Below, one piece after another: positions 29,722 through 40,779 of a DNA stretch of 64,000 nt. How positions within the stretch are numbered: position 1 is the stretch's first letter; the number at the start of each line of letters is the position of its first letter. Made by a program: the position numbers and the translations under genes. Below the pieces are notes generated by a model, which saw only the letters and a list, made by a program, of their open reading frames with translations, was not told where the DNA came from and did no database searches. Source of the DNA: Candidula unifasciata. Taxonomy: Eukaryota > Mollusca > Gastropoda > Stylommatophora > Geomitridae. Location: positions 729,501 to 793,500 of the forward strand of contig CAJHNH020001113.1 of NCBI GenBank assembly GCA_905116865.2, read 5' to 3'.

Positions 29722-31440
29722 TTAGTTGCAGTCAGGTTGGATCCTCTTTTCCTCCGTCACAAATCTCCTCTTAAAACGAGGGATATCTTCACTCATCGTG
29801 ATCCCACGAAGTGAATGCCACTTACCACTGACAATTTCTCTGAAGAGTGTCCATTTGTTGCCTCTTCGGTGCATTCTGTCTTTACCTTGCCAAATTGTCA
29901 GGGTGGAATTGTCTTTAACAAAGATCAGTCCAGAGTCAGAGCACGAAATCAAGTCAGGGTACACAGTCAAATCAGTAAAAAACTCAGGGTTTCCTGTAGA
30001 CTGTAAAGGTGGATTTCTTCGCAATGAAGTTTCCACCACCAGCTGAGATACTCCTGTCACTTCCTTCGAAGCAAAGAGTACTACAAGACCAGAATGTTGG
30101 GGTTCCCTACTATTCACGGCTTGTTCCGCTTCAGGGTCCTTCATCAGAAGTATCCCTGTCGCCCCAGCTGTACAAGGCAGCAGAGACAAGTTGTCTCCCT
30201 GCTCACGAAAAGTATTTTCTTCTTCGATAATGGCAAACACTTCTGTCTGTCCATTATCAACGTGCACAGGCCTAGCAGAATTGTCCTGTTTATGTCGAGT
30301 CTCTAAGATCGTCAAGACGTCCAGAGAACTCCCCTCCTCATCTGCTATATTCACATTGGTCTGGCTTTCATATGCCAAGTCCAGTGAAAGCAAATCAGGA
30401 GGTGTGTTGCCGCCATCGCAGTCAACTCCTTCGGGTGCAAAGTCAGAACTAACACATTCCATTAGGCATGCGGCCGCATCCAAGGAAATAGGGGACACAG
30501 GTTCAGCGTTATTCCCTACATCAGTCTGCTTTAATTCCTCTTCTTGCATGAAGGGACCAAAGGGGATATGGGAGTTGGGTAAGTCTTTGCCCTCGTCCTC
30601 ATTAATGTCTGGTGTGTCAGTCGAACAGCTATGTCTACGGTTACAACCGTTATCACGCTTGTCACTACTGTCAGGTTCGCTCTCATTTATCTCGTCTGAG
30701 GTAATGGGAGTAAGGGGTTCCAGCAATGTAGATCTGGTCCCTTTAGAAGATTTCTGCTTCTTGTTCCATCTTTTCCTTTTAGGCTTAAGAATGGAAGTTA
30801 AGGGGTCCAGCAATGTAGATCTGGTTATCCCTAAAGAAGAGTTCTCCTTGTTGCCTCTTTTCTCTGTAGGAATAAGAGGTGTGAGATACTGTCCTCCGGT
30901 TTTTATGTTTTCTTCCTTAGCTGTTGAGTTTGGCCAAGGAGTGCTCACCTCAATGGTTAGATAGTGGGCCCCCACCATATCTGCTTGAGTTTCAGCCTGA
31001 GGTAATGGTTTTTCCTCGCATATACTCGCAGTTTCCTCAACGCTAATGTTTTCTGCTTGCTGTTTTATCCTATCTTTTTCTGCCCTCTCAAGTAGCAGTT
31101 TTCGATGAATTTCTTCACTCTTACGCCGCATCCTTTCAGCAAATCCTTCCTGAATACACTCTATCTCTCTTTCTAATTCTTCTCTTATAAGCTGTATGTC
31201 TCTTTCATACTCTACTTTCCTTAGCTGTTCCTCTCTTTCATACTCTTCTTTCCTAAGCTGTTCCTGCCTATTATATTCTTCTAGCTCCAACTGGCGCTTT
31301 TTCTCTGCAGCATTACGGGCAACCATATAATCAAAAGTATCCATCTGGCATTTAATATATGTTTCTAACTGTGCCCCTACTCTACCCTCAGCTATCCCGA
31401 ATTTTCTTACATCTTTTTGGTACTCGGTACGTAAGTCCAT
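29722..31440 (-). CDS. Gag-like coiled-coil ORF of the LTR element
   Basis: 572 codons, uninterrupted. Residues 1-45 (MDLRTEYQKDVRKFG..) are followed by a strongly charged coiled coil at about 45-135 with repeated E-E-Y-E-R-E-E-Q-L-R-K units. This layout resembles the N-terminus of Gag proteins from invertebrate Ty3/Gypsy elements. The middle is low-complexity and acidic, with an internal duplication of TRSTLL(D/E)PLT near 205-245. The C-terminus is basic (RFKRRFVTEEKR). No CCHC zinc knuckle, protease or RT was found. It lies between the LTRs and starts about 700 bp inside the 5' LTR. It could instead be a captured host gene; no host homologue recognised. Confidence 0.65.
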   Translation of the reverse strand: MDLRTEYQKDVRKFGIAEGRVGAQLETYIKCQMDTFDYMVARNAAEKKRQLELEEYNRQEQLRKEEYEREEQLRKVEYERDIQLIREELEREIECIQEGFAERMRRKSEEIHRKLLLERAEKDRIKQQAENISVEETASICEEKPLPQAETQADMVGAHYLTIEVSTPWPNSTAKEENIKTGGQYLTPLIPTEKRGNKENSSLGITRSTLLDPLTSILKPKRKRWNKKQKSSKGTRSTLLEPLTPITSDEINESEPDSSDKRDNGCNRRHSCSTDTPDINEDEGKDLPNSHIPFGPFMQEEELKQTDVGNNAEPVSPISLDAAACLMECVSSDFAPEGVDCDGGNTPPDLLSLDLAYESQTNVNIADEEGSSLDVLTILETRHKQDNSARPVHVDNGQTEVFAIIEEENTFREQGDNLSLLPCTAGATGILLMKDPEAEQAVNSREPQHSGLVVLFASKEVTGVSQLVVETSLRRNPPLQSTGNPEFFTDLTVYPDLISCSDSGLIFVKDNSTLTIWQGKDRMHRRGNKWTLFREIVSGKWHSLRGITMSEDIPRFKRRFVTEEKRIQPDCN

Positions 31441-31977
31441 TTCTATCTATCTAGAGATAAATGTAATACTTCCCCGAGGTAGGATAAGAAGGATATGTCA
31501 GAGCAAAGTACAGTGAACTTGGCACCAGAGGAGACTATGACAGCCGCACAAAGATGTATATGATGCAAAGCAGCCTACCAGATTAACAGCCTATAGAATA
31601 CTATAGCAGCAAAAAGATAAACCTATAAATGATCAAAGCGATGTTACACTCAGTCACTAATTATTAATCTCAATGATATGATGTCAGCATGTAATATGTT
31701 CTACAATCTATATCAAATGAAATATGCAAGCAAAAAAAAATCATCAATTCATCAACTCTAACTAAGCACTATAGATTAAACAATCAATGTTCATGAAATG
31801 TTCAATGATAGACAGTTAACTCATATGATTTCATCAATTAAATACTTTTACAGTTATTATAATTTTAATCTTCCCAGTTACCAATTACTAAGTATGATTT
31901 TAGTCTAAGAACTGGATGAAGAGTTAAAATGAAATCTATGAAATTAAACTTTTTATTCGTTAGTCTAGGGTCTGCCG

Positions 31978-32010
31978 GGTTTGATCGCTGGCGGGACGCC
32001 ACTTGTGTCA
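31978..32010 (-). promoter_or_regulatory. primer-binding-site-like sequence
   Basis: The minus strand reads CCTGACACAAG then TGGCGTCCCGCCAGCG and GATCAAACC. It looks like an LTR end (..ACA), a 4-nt spacer and a complement to a tRNA 3' end with its CCA and T-arm. The tRNA isoacceptor is not assigned. Confidence 0.55.
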
Positions 32011-32019
32011 GGTTTTAAT

Positions 32020-32134
32020 TCTAGAGAGCGACACAATAGTTACGTGATGTTATAAACCCCGAGACGAGATACCCAATTGTCGCTCGATGTTATCCCAGAA
32101 ATTCCCCAGACGAGATCTCCAATTGTCCCAATTG
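32020..32134. repeat. tandem ~55-bp units at LTR edge
   Basis: Two diverged units, each with GATGTTAT, CAGACGAGAT/GAGACGAGAT, CCCAATTG and GCGAC/GTCGC, adjoin the right LTR. The LTR's own TGTCGC start looks like the next unit, so LTR end, repeat and PBS are contiguous. Confidence 0.65.
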
Positions 32135-34065
32135 TGTCGCGCGCCCACGTGGGTAAATACACTGATATAGTGAGGGTGTGGGTTTGAACCTTAACAATGC
32201 CCACCCACGTGAGAAACTGGACTATTATCTAAGCTATGTTGATCCTAGACAGTCCTGGATAGCCAAGAAAACAGCGAGTGGCTCGTTCCATGAAATGAAA
32301 GTTGCTGTACTTGTATCCACAGGAGTAGGAGAAGGGATAGATAGATATCAGGATACACCCACTGTGATATTATCTCGATACACAGTTAACCCCTTCGACT
32401 ATTCTCCTCTCCTGGCATTACTTAAAAGCCCCCATCAAGTGATTTAAATATTTGTTAGCTGAAGTAAACTAATATGCACAAAGACACTTGAACCTAAGTA
32501 CACAATTTACTTAACTCTGTGTAACAACATCAAAAAGATTTATTTAATAAATCGAAATTAAAATAAAATGAACTTGTTTAGGCTAGTAGAGTTGGGATGA
32601 TGTTATAGATGACATTAAAGTTGTACATAACTTAGCTCATCAGGACAGTTCTCGGCTTGAGACCCTGCCTATCTTTTCCAGTTTGTCGTCCTCACTGCTT
32701 TCTGCAGGTCGTTACACTCGACGGTCGGCAAATAATGGATGCCTACTAGTCCCTGCCCAATGTGGGAACTGGAGAATGAAGAAACAAGCGCATATTTGTA
32801 GTATCTGCTCTAGATGTACACTAAGCATGTATATTATACTAACATCAAGCATGTTTATTTAAATAAAACATTTCATCTCTCCCTCATGCTCACATTCACT
32901 CCTGTCCAATTTGGAAGGGCTTATGTCTCACATTTCAACTGTTACATCTTCTGCCTTCCTCTACACGTCCTGTAATGATAGTCAAGTCTTCTACGTCAGG
33001 TGCCATCTCTCGTACAGACTCAAAATGACAATCAGTCAGACAGACCAAGTTCTGGAATCTATGCTTGGAACAATCGACGCGCCCAGAAAGCTAACAATAG
33101 TTCTGAGGCGAATCAAATAACAAATCTCGTGGATTTACTCTCCGGGATCAATCTCCGCATTAGCCTCCCGAGAGTTAAACACATTTCAGTGTGTTAGCTG
33201 TATGTAATACAGATTCACATTAACCACACGTGAAAAGATTGCCAAAGTTATCTTCACGCTTGTGATTTCAAAAACATGATAGTTCATTAAATTTCAATGG
33301 CAACAACAACATTTAGGTTTTACAACATTGAAACACATGTGCCCGAAAAACATTCATGACACTATCAAATAGGAAATAAAGCAATGTGACAGTGCCCTAC
33401 GAGAATGAAGAAATGTCCGCCTAGGAGTACTACAAAGTGATGAAGACACACACTTGAGCAAAAAGACAGATCTCTATCATAAAATATAGATATGAACCTA
33501 ATGTCGATCTTACCTGGAAAAATGAAACCACGATGCCAAAAGTTCTGTCTCAAGCTTAGGTTAAGCCCAACAGATGGCATGTGCTCGACAGGATCTCATT
33601 TACCAGACCTATAGTTCACCCCTTTATAACTTTTATCAAGCTCCTCCTACATTACGCCTAAAATCATTCTCATTCAGGGAAATCACAGCTCCTCCCCTGT
33701 GGGTGTATATTCCCTGTCAGTCAGTGACTGTTCAACAAGTTTGAATTCCCACGCTAGGATCTCCTGGTTCAATTAAGCTGGTCCCAGCTAATAGGCCTAG
33801 TCACACCTCCAGTCTACTTCACCTGCCTTCACAATAAAATCAGACGGTGTCAATTCTTCTGCCAACACTTTCCGCTCACTGTGTCAATAGTGACCGTCGG
33901 ACCTGCCGTCGAGTTAGGTAACCTCAGGGGGAATTAAACACAATTAGCCGGAGTTAGCTGCTCCTAAAAGTCTGGCTAGGAGATAAAATTTCTGACACCA
34001 ACAGATGGTGTGCAAATCTCCAGTCAGTAAGTCTGCTTGGTCAGTCTTATCTCTGTACCTTAACA
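32135..34065 (-). repeat. long terminal repeat, right (5') copy
   Basis: Near-identical to 27263-29179; differs by a 27-bp insertion near 32322, an 11-bp deletion near 32211 and scattered substitutions. Weaker similarity continues to about 34101 (GGGAAAAAGTTTTAGTGT versus 29181-29199). Confidence 0.8.
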
Positions 34066-34408
34066 CTTAACGTCTGGGAAAAAGTTTTAGTGTGTGATAT
34101 CGCCAACATCCCAGGAGAATTAAATGCTTGTTCATTTCGCCTACTTAAAATAAAGAATGTGTGAGGAAGGAAACTAAACATCTCACACCATATGTCGTGG
34201 CTTAGAATATATTAAGACCTATCACTTCTCACCCAAGGAATCTCACAGGTACTCCACACTCAGGAGAAAGGCAAGTGGAACGCCGGCTGACACTACACTC
34301 AGGGAAAAGACAAGACGAACTTATATATACACTGCTATTTGTAGTAGTAGCAGTTTTCACAAAAATTTCCTGTTCAATCCTCATGGTTATAATTGGGAAA
34401 TAAAGTGT

Positions 34409-34545
34409 TCATCGAGTTTTCATAGTTCTCATAGTTCTCATAGTTCATCGAGTTCTCATAGTTCTCTTAGTTCATCGAGTTCTCATAGTTCATCGAGTTC
34501 TCATAGTCTTCAGAGTTCTCAGAGTTCTCATAGTTCTCAGAGTAT
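34409..34545. repeat. CATAGTTCT minisatellite
   Basis: Irregular array of CATAGTTCT and CATCGAGTTCT units. Confidence 0.9.
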
Positions 34546-34552
34546 GAAGTCA

Positions 34553-34737
34553 ATGAACCTTTTCCACGCCTTCGGGTGTACTGGGCATATAGCGCCAGAC
34601 CTTTATTTTATAGATCAATCGGCACTCGGTTGGGTGATGTGGCCATCACGCCGACCGCCTTTACTTCGTGTCAGGACCTGAACCTACGACCCTCCAATCC
34701 GCAGGCGAGCGTCTAGCCGCTACACCGCTGTAGCTCC
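34553..34737 (-). mobile_element. SINE-2, internally shortened
   Basis: The tRNA-like head on the minus strand (TAGCGGCTAGACGCTCGCC) is joined closely to the body (ACCGAGTGCCGATTGATCTA). Confidence 0.75.
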
Positions 34738-34744
34738 CTCTCGG

Positions 34745-35295
34745 AGTATATATTTGTTATGAGTTATGAGTTAGATTATCTTCACAGCACTCAGGACACA
34801 TCCATAGGCGCTTAGATTCCCCTCTCAACATATTCATCAGCGTCGTGCGGTTAATAGTACCAGTCCTATGCTGGTTAACAAGACTTCGTGTGTGTCAAGT
34901 GTGCTTCTCATGCTTGGCTGTGCCGATCTTTACTCTTAATTCGCGTATTCTTAGAAGTGATGTGAACACGTTGCTTCCAGAATCCTCAGAACGTCCTATC
35001 TCTCTAAGGGCAATTACAATGTCTGCGTGATCCATGGGCCGGCCATCTTCAATTATTGCAGTGCCTGCCAGTCTATCAGCTCTCTCATTACCAACAACGC
35101 CTGCAGACCCTGGGACGAATATGAAAGTAACTGCACACACAAGAGAATTTTGCAATGACTCAAACCACTGTCTGCGTAACCAGCCTGCCTCGACCCTCCG
35201 GATCATACTCAAAGAATCACTCAGCACACACACACGGGAATAGTCCTGTGATACCAGCCACACGAAAGCCTGTGTCACCGCCATCACCTCCATTG
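34745..35295 (-). mobile_element. LINE RNase H segment, degenerate
   Basis: A 132-codon open stretch on the minus strand covers RNase H from MEVMAVTQAFVWL through VLSDSLSM and VVGNERADRLAGTA. The N-terminal YTDGS part is lost and the C-terminal tail (..LSAYGCVLSAV) is frameshifted. Confidence 0.8.
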
Positions 35296-35299
35296 TATT

Positions 35300-36160
35300 T
35301 GTTATTTTATATATCGTGTAATTAGTTATTTAGGACAATTACTTAATGTGTATTATTGCTTCAAACTTGGCGTTGTTCACAACTTTCTGGGTTGTGATGG
35401 CGATAGCAATTGTACTATTATATTGGTACCACTGGAATTGAACTTCGTTGCTGGTCGCCGAAGATGACGACCACGGCCTTCTCTATTTACAGCCGGACCT
35501 GGCTTAACTTAACTCAACTCATAATTAATCTAAGACCATGTGAGCTGAAATCATAGACTATGTACATCCAGCCCTGGGTCATTGTAACAGGCAAGTCAGC
35601 TATTTCGGTCACCTTGGAAGGCGTCTTATCAGAACAGTTCTGGGGATACAAGTGGAAGGTAAGAAAAAGACAATGGCGAGTGGGAGAATATCACCGAGAA
35701 TTGGACGAAAGATAGACAGGGCGTTTACAACCATGGCGAGCAATCGCAGCCAACGGTATTCGTGGAGACGGTACCTAATTGATTGAGGGTATGTGCTTGT
35801 TTCTATTTGTTTCCTTTACCGCAATCATAGTTTATCACTTTGTTTATTTTATATTATTTTGAGCTACAACATAAATCTTCTTTATTTCTCAAAAAATATA
35901 CGTTGTGATGTGGGCAGTCAAAAATAGACCGCGAAAGGAAATGTATTTCCCAATATATTTTGCGTGACACATAAATTCTGACTAACTGTGATAATAGGCT
36001 GAAACTTATCATTTCGTATAGTTGATTTTCGTTCTTTCATTACATTATAACATCTTATTTACTCGTAATCCTGATATTTGTTCATACTATGCCCCAGCCT
36101 TCTTAATATAATTTTCTCTTTTATGCGCACATGGTTTGTATGTAGTTAAATATATTATTA
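35300..36160. other. intergenic, mostly unrecognised
   Basis: A LINE tail fragment (TATTGGTACCACTGGAATTG, near 35420-35500) resembles 58400-58500. No other feature seen. Confidence 0.5.
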
Positions 36161-36445
36161 ATCTCCTTCTTTGCGTTCACCGGCTGTAAACTGGTGGAAC
36201 TTTTTAGTTGTTTATCTACTTCTGGATTTTAGTCTTGTTCCAGAATCTTTTTGCGTACATATCCGTTTTACAGATTTAGTGCATTTTTGTGCTTATTGCA
36301 AGCTCATCGCCTCTTAGGCAGATGCGCTCCGACTTCGAAGGAAACATCCATAATTAGTCGACTCTTACGACATGCTTGTATGACGGCAGTGGTTTTTTTT
36401 TTTCTTTTTGTTCCCCACAATGGTTCGCCGGAACTCAAACGGGAA
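36161..36445 (-). mobile_element. SINE-1, near full length
   Basis: Plus strand: CTTCTTTGCGTTCACCGGCT, CGCCTCTTAGGCAGATGC, AATTAGTCGACTCTTACGAC, CCCCACAATGG, CCGGAACTCAAACGGG. Confidence 0.78.
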
Positions 36446-36911
36446 GATATATATTATTAATAGAATACATGGCTTTAAAAAATATATAATTAGGGTTCCG
36501 ATACTCACCTTAAAGTATCAAAGGGGCCGACAACATGTCTATTACAATATTTTTTCGAAACACTTGAAGCTTTTACAAAATGCCGGTACTGCGTACCAAT
36601 GTGCACCGACAGAAAAAAATCTATGATATATATATATAAAACGTAAAGCTGTAACATTGCCAGTTATTGTAATCCTAGTATAAGGAAAAACATTGTCAGT
36701 GTGTCTGGTAATAATATTACCGTCATGTAGTAGTAGCAGTCATTGGGGAGGGGGGGAGGGGAGGGGAGGGGGAGTCGTCGTTAGTATTTGCGGTGATGAT
36801 GGTGCTGGTGGTAGCAGTAGTAGGTACTACTAGTAGTTAACATGTTCAACCACGTCCGGCTGTATATCTAGAGTTGGCCGTGGTTCAACCCATCTGGTTA
36901 AGATATCCTCA

Positions 36912-37066
36912 TCTTCTTCTTCGCGTTCACTGGCTTCTAACTCCGGCAGAAAGTTGTGGCTGTTCTTCCACTTCTGAACTCTAGCCCCCCTGGTCTAGAA
37001 AATGCATGTTGCGCGCATATCCGTTTGACAAGTCTGACTCATTTTGTGGGTTCCTTGCCTCTCGCT
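36912..37066 (-). mobile_element. SINE-1 partial
   Basis: Plus strand CTTCTTCTTCGCGTTCACTG to GGGTTCCTTGCCTCTCGC; the 5' head half is missing. Immediately precedes the first tRNA-Leu gene. Confidence 0.7.
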
Positions 37067-37136
37067 GTGTATATTTAGCACCTCCTTTATAAACTACGAG
37101 AACGAATAATTCAATTATGCTACGTTATACATGTAT

Positions 37137-37253
37137 GTCAGGATGGCCGAGTGGTCTAAGGCGCCAGACTCAAGGTTCATAACCTTCCCATAATCATGGG
37201 ATGAGTGTTCTGGTCCACGAATGTGGGCGTGGGTTCAAATCCCACTTCTGACA
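37137..37253 (+). tRNA. tRNA-Leu-CAA: tRNA-Leu(CAA), intron-containing, copy 1
   Basis: Acceptor stem GTCAGGA/TTCTGAC with discriminator A; A box TGGCCGAGTGGTCTAAGG; anticodon CAA at 37171-37173; long variable arm; T-arm GTGGGTTCAAATCCCAC. A 33-nt intron (about 37175-37207) follows the base 3' of the anticodon, the standard position for eukaryotic tRNA introns. Downstream TTTT terminates Pol III. Decodes UUG. Confidence 0.96.
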
Positions 37254-37259
37254 ACTTTT

Positions 37260-37900
37260 GTTATAATTTTCGTAGGAAGAAAAAAATATATGTATCTCAG
37301 TGTAATTTTTTGCAACATATAAATATGGTTTATAACTGATATAAATTAGTTTTAACCAATGTTACAACTTCACGGGCATTGGATCATCCCTTACTTGCTC
37401 AGTTTCTGTATTAGTGAAAATCAAATTAAAGGCCTCTCATACAGATTGAAATCATCGGCAGTATTATCTATTATGTGTTTGGTTTTCTGACGGTGGCAAA
37501 TATACAATCCTAAGCGGCACAGTCTGTGGCGACTGTCCCAGGCATGCAGCACCAAATCCTCATGCTCAGGAACTTTCGACCAGATTTTACAGCCGGTTAA
37601 AAAAAAAACAACTAAATATTAAGCTAAAACTCGTCAGACGTAAACATTTAGGCTACCCGTAACGGCTACACCAAGTAGCCTTTGTAGTGTAGCGATAATA
37701 AAATACGTCCTTTTCATTACGTCTTTAAATTATAATAATGAAAATAATAATAAAACTCACAACTAAACAAAAGGAAATCTGTAGTGTAAACTAACAAAAT
37801 TGCAGGTCATTATTTATGTAATTACAATTTCAGTGTTTTAGTAAATATGTTTTTTTTTAAAAATAGGTTATTAAATATTTAAACTGGATTACATGAGTAG
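37260..37900. other. spacer, nothing recognised
   Basis: AT-rich, no coding frame or repeat family identified. Confidence 0.5.
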
Positions 37901-38192
37901 TTCTTCTTCTTCGTGTTCACCAGCTGTACACTCTGGCGGAAAGTTCTGGTTGCTCGTCCATTACTGAACTGCAGTCCTGCTCCAGAACCTGAGTGTTGCG
38001 TGTGCATCAGTTTTACAGGTCTCATTCTCTTTAATACAGACTGTTGGTTCCTTGCCTCTCCGGCAGATGCACTCCGACTTCAAAGGAAGCCCCAGGCTAA
38101 TCGACTCTTACGACATGCTATTGGGGGTGGGGGGGGGGGGCAGTGGGTCTTTTCTTGTTTTCCCCACAATGGGGCCCCGGAACCCACACGGG
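37901..38192 (-). mobile_element. SINE-1, full length
   Basis: Reference copy. From the (GAA) tail (plus CTTCTTCTTCGTGTTCACCA) through CTCTGGCGGAAAGTTCTGGT, GACTGTTGGTTCCTTGCC, TCGACTCTTACGACATGC and a G-run to GGGGCCCCGGAACCCACACG. Confidence 0.82.
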
Positions 38193-38548
38193 GGACATGA
38201 GTAGTGATGCTGCAGGCGAAGAAAATTAGCGATTACTTTTTTTTTGGTTTATGTTTTGCGATAATGTTCCAGTTCTTTTTCCTCTTCTTCTTTCGTTTAC
38301 TTGAAATAGATCAGGTTTTATTTATCTGCAATATAGTCTCTACTATGAACGTCACTGTCTTGTGTAATTCACTCAGCGACCGGTAAAATTTGGCTTCAAC
38401 TGGTGTTGCTTTTGTTGTAGTAAAGCGGAAATATCGCAATTTGTATTATTTTAATACCAGTATAAATATAAAATGTCAGTTCATCTAATTATTTTCAGCA
38501 CTACAAAACTGTACGAAACAGGATCTTATTATCTACTATTGTATGTGT

Positions 38549-38666
38549 GTCAGGATGGCCGAGTGGTCTAAGGCGCCAGACTCAAGGTTCATAACCTTCT
38601 CCGGTAAACGGAGACGAGTGTTCTGGTCCACGAATGTGGGCGTGGGTTCAAATCCCACTTCTGACA
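38549..38666 (+). tRNA. tRNA-Leu-CAA: tRNA-Leu(CAA), intron-containing, copy 2
   Basis: Mature exons identical to copy 1; the ~34-nt intron differs, with a CTCCG..CGGAG inner stem. A T8 run follows after AATATA. Confidence 0.96.
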
Positions 38667-38914
38667 ATATATTTTTTTTAAATTTGCAATTAGATTTGAC
38701 AACACAAAATTTAATGATTTATCTCCATACGTACTTTTGCAATGCCTATAATTTTAAAAACAGTTTTAATTTAATTAGTTTTCTTTTTTTAAATTAAAGC
38801 AAATTTAGAGGATATGACGAGGAAATAAAAAAAAATAAAAGAAAGAGGAGTTGTTAAAAAAAAACAAAAAACTAGAAATAATTGAAATGGTCACATATAA
38901 AAAAAAAAAAAAAC

Positions 38915-38954
38915 CACGGCCAGCTCCAGATTTATAAATCTGGAGCTGGCCGTG
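38915..38954. repeat. perfect 40-bp palindrome
   Basis: 20-bp arms with no spacer; left arm CACGGCCAGCTCCAGATTTA. Preceded by a 14-bp A-run. The arm core GGAGCTGGCCGTG recurs at about 39388-39400. Confidence 0.97.
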
Positions 38955-39184
38955 CAAAAAACCTGTCAAACCAGCTGAAAGGAAAGAAAAATCCTTTCAA
39001 GAGGCATGATGGAGTAGCGAAGGCCAAGACCAGAACGCAAACAGCAAACCCGCACCAAAGAAACCACAAGGAGAAGCGACGAGCACAGAAACCAGAAACC
39101 CTGCATAAGTGAAGGGAGAGGTACAGAAACTACAGCAGAAGATCGAGAACTGCAAGTGTTAAATGAACAGCTACTGCTACCACT

Positions 39185-39372
39185 ACTAAAAGGTTCGATC
39201 CCAGCTACAGGCCTTGCGCTTTGCGTTGGTTTCGACAGGGGTATCAAGAAGCTGACCGTTCAGGGTCAATAGCAAACTACTATACATAAATTTGCCTAGA
39301 AAAACCACAACAGTTAAAAAATGCTGGGGTATGTTCTGCAATGTCCTGTAAAGGATACTCAACTAACTACTA
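39185..39372 (+). mobile_element. SINE-3 copy
   Basis: B-box-like AGGTTCGATCCCAGC, then GCCTAGAAAAACCACAAC and the tail GTCCTGTAAAGGATACTCAA CTAACT. Confidence 0.7.
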
Positions 39373-39593
39373 TTAAGCCCACTGTTGGAGCTGGCCGTGT
39401 ACTAAGCGTACCTAACTTACCCTAACACCCTTGTACTAAGGGACAGTCTGGGGATTCCCCTATCAAATCTCGAAGCCGGCGTGATATGGGGAAATAGAAG
39501 ATAGGGAACAAAACGTTTGCTACTAAAGACTCTTTGTTAAATATTAAAGCATACATTATTAATTGCACCTTTTACCACGCAAGCAGTGTGTAT

Positions 39594-39711
39594 GTCAGGA
39601 TGGCCGAGCGGTCTAAGGCGCCAGACTCAAGGTATTATACCTTTCCTGATTCACAGGGATGGGTGTTCTGGTCCACGAATGTGGGCGTGGGTTCAAATCC
39701 CACTTCTGACA
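39594..39711 (+). tRNA. tRNA-Leu-CAA: tRNA-Leu(CAA), intron-containing, copy 3
   Basis: One mature-region difference from the others (GAGCGG versus GAGTGG in the D-loop). The intron begins GGTATTATACC, keeping the outer stem by compensatory changes. Followed by a T8 run. Confidence 0.95.
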
Positions 39712-39867
39712 AGTTTTTTTTCTCTCTCTCCATCTAGCCCAATTTGTGATACTTATTAATAAATGGAAAATTAGACGTTGAAAATCAATATTATGTGAAC
39801 TTGTTATGAGAAGAAACATACTCCATAACTTGGCGACCTTGACATACTCCAGGTGTCGCTTTGATGT

Positions 39868-40118
39868 GGCGGCTAAAGGCTCGGCTTCGGGTCGGGAGGT
39901 CATGGGTTCTGGCACTGATGGAGCCTAAATAAAATAAAAAATACTTTGGCTCCCAGGTCGACCCAGCCTTGAATGGCTACCAGGTTAAGTCCTCAGAAGT
40001 AAAGGCGGCTGGCGTGATGCTGACCACGTCACCCATCAAGTGCCATTTGGTCTATAAAATGTAGGTTTAGCCCTATATACCCAATACGTCCGAAGGCGTG
40101 AAAAAAAGTCCTTAACTT
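39868..40118 (+). mobile_element. SINE-2, full length
   Basis: A weak tRNA-like head (GTGGCGGCTAAAGGCTCGGC, GGTCATGGGTTCTGGC), then the body CTGGCGTGATGCTGACCACG and a 3' end of GTCCGAAGGCGTG before a poly(T). Confidence 0.75.
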
Positions 40119-40254
40119 TTTTTTTGTTTATACATACCCCTTTCTTTTTTTCTACACACAAGGCACACACTCATATTTCCCCCCTCAAAGATTTACTGCT
40201 TTCTGTTAGGGATTCAAAGAGCCACTATTTGGATGAGAATTTAAAAGAAAAAAA

Positions 40255-40460
40255 ATCCCCTAGAAAATGTTTATTAAAAAGTAACGGAAAATGTATTGAT
40301 CGGCATTCATAGAAAGAAATAGAAAGATAGAACACACTAGAAAACATAAAATCGAAAGCTATAGTGAACGGGCCGTGAATCGAACCTGTCACCTCCAGAC
40401 GGCGTGTGCGCCTCGCTATGGAAACAAGCGCACTAAGACCATGGTAAACTTGGCACACCC
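40255..40460 (-). mobile_element. SINE-5-like repeat with tRNA-like head
   Basis: The minus strand begins CATGGTCTTAGTGCGCTTG (A box) and has CAGGTTCGATTCACGG (B box). The body (plus AAAATCGAAAGCTATAGTGA) is shared with 40780-40875. Confidence 0.55.
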
Positions 40461-40779
40461 AAAATAAAAGGTGGTTTTATTGGCCATCTCTATCGTATAG
40501 CTTGAAATCCATAACTTTGGAATACTGACATAATTAATTTCAAACCATTAAAATAGCCCCATAGGTTACAGAAATGTATATTAACGAAGCATATGTCGAA
40601 TAACAAGCACAGCAACAATTTACGAACACAGTAGACCTTACTTAATGCTTTCGTCTAGAATACACAAACATTTAAGAAAGGTGTTTGATTGCTAGGTTAC
40701 AGTGTGCATACGTCATTCCCATAAATAAACAGAGGGGGAACCCTTTGAGGCCGTTAAAAATAATAATTTAATAAAATAA

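Larger units (their letters stand above)
27263..34065 (-). mobile_element. large pol-less LTR element (LARD-like) with Gag-like ORF
   Basis: Two direct repeats of 1.92 kb (27263-29179 and 32135-34065) surround a 2.96-kb internal region. I see about ten substitutions and a few short indels between the copies, so duplication is recent. The internal region encodes, on the minus strand, a 572-aa Gag-like ORF and no protease, RT, RNase H or integrase. A primer-binding-site-like sequence (32001-31978) and a purine tract (29330-29342) support minus orientation. These internal signals suggest the true LTR is somewhat longer at both ends than the clean repeat. No target-site duplication is visible. 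The layout matches large retrotransposon derivatives mobilised by an autonomous partner. Confidence 0.75.

Noticed and set aside
30191..30964. 257-codon plus-strand ORF
   Set aside because: Antisense shadow of the 572-aa Gag-like ORF; no recognisable domain.
40370..40445. tRNA gene on the minus strand
   Set aside because: A- and B-box-like motifs exist but acceptor pairing is absent and the flanks are shared with 40780-40875; a SINE head is the better call.
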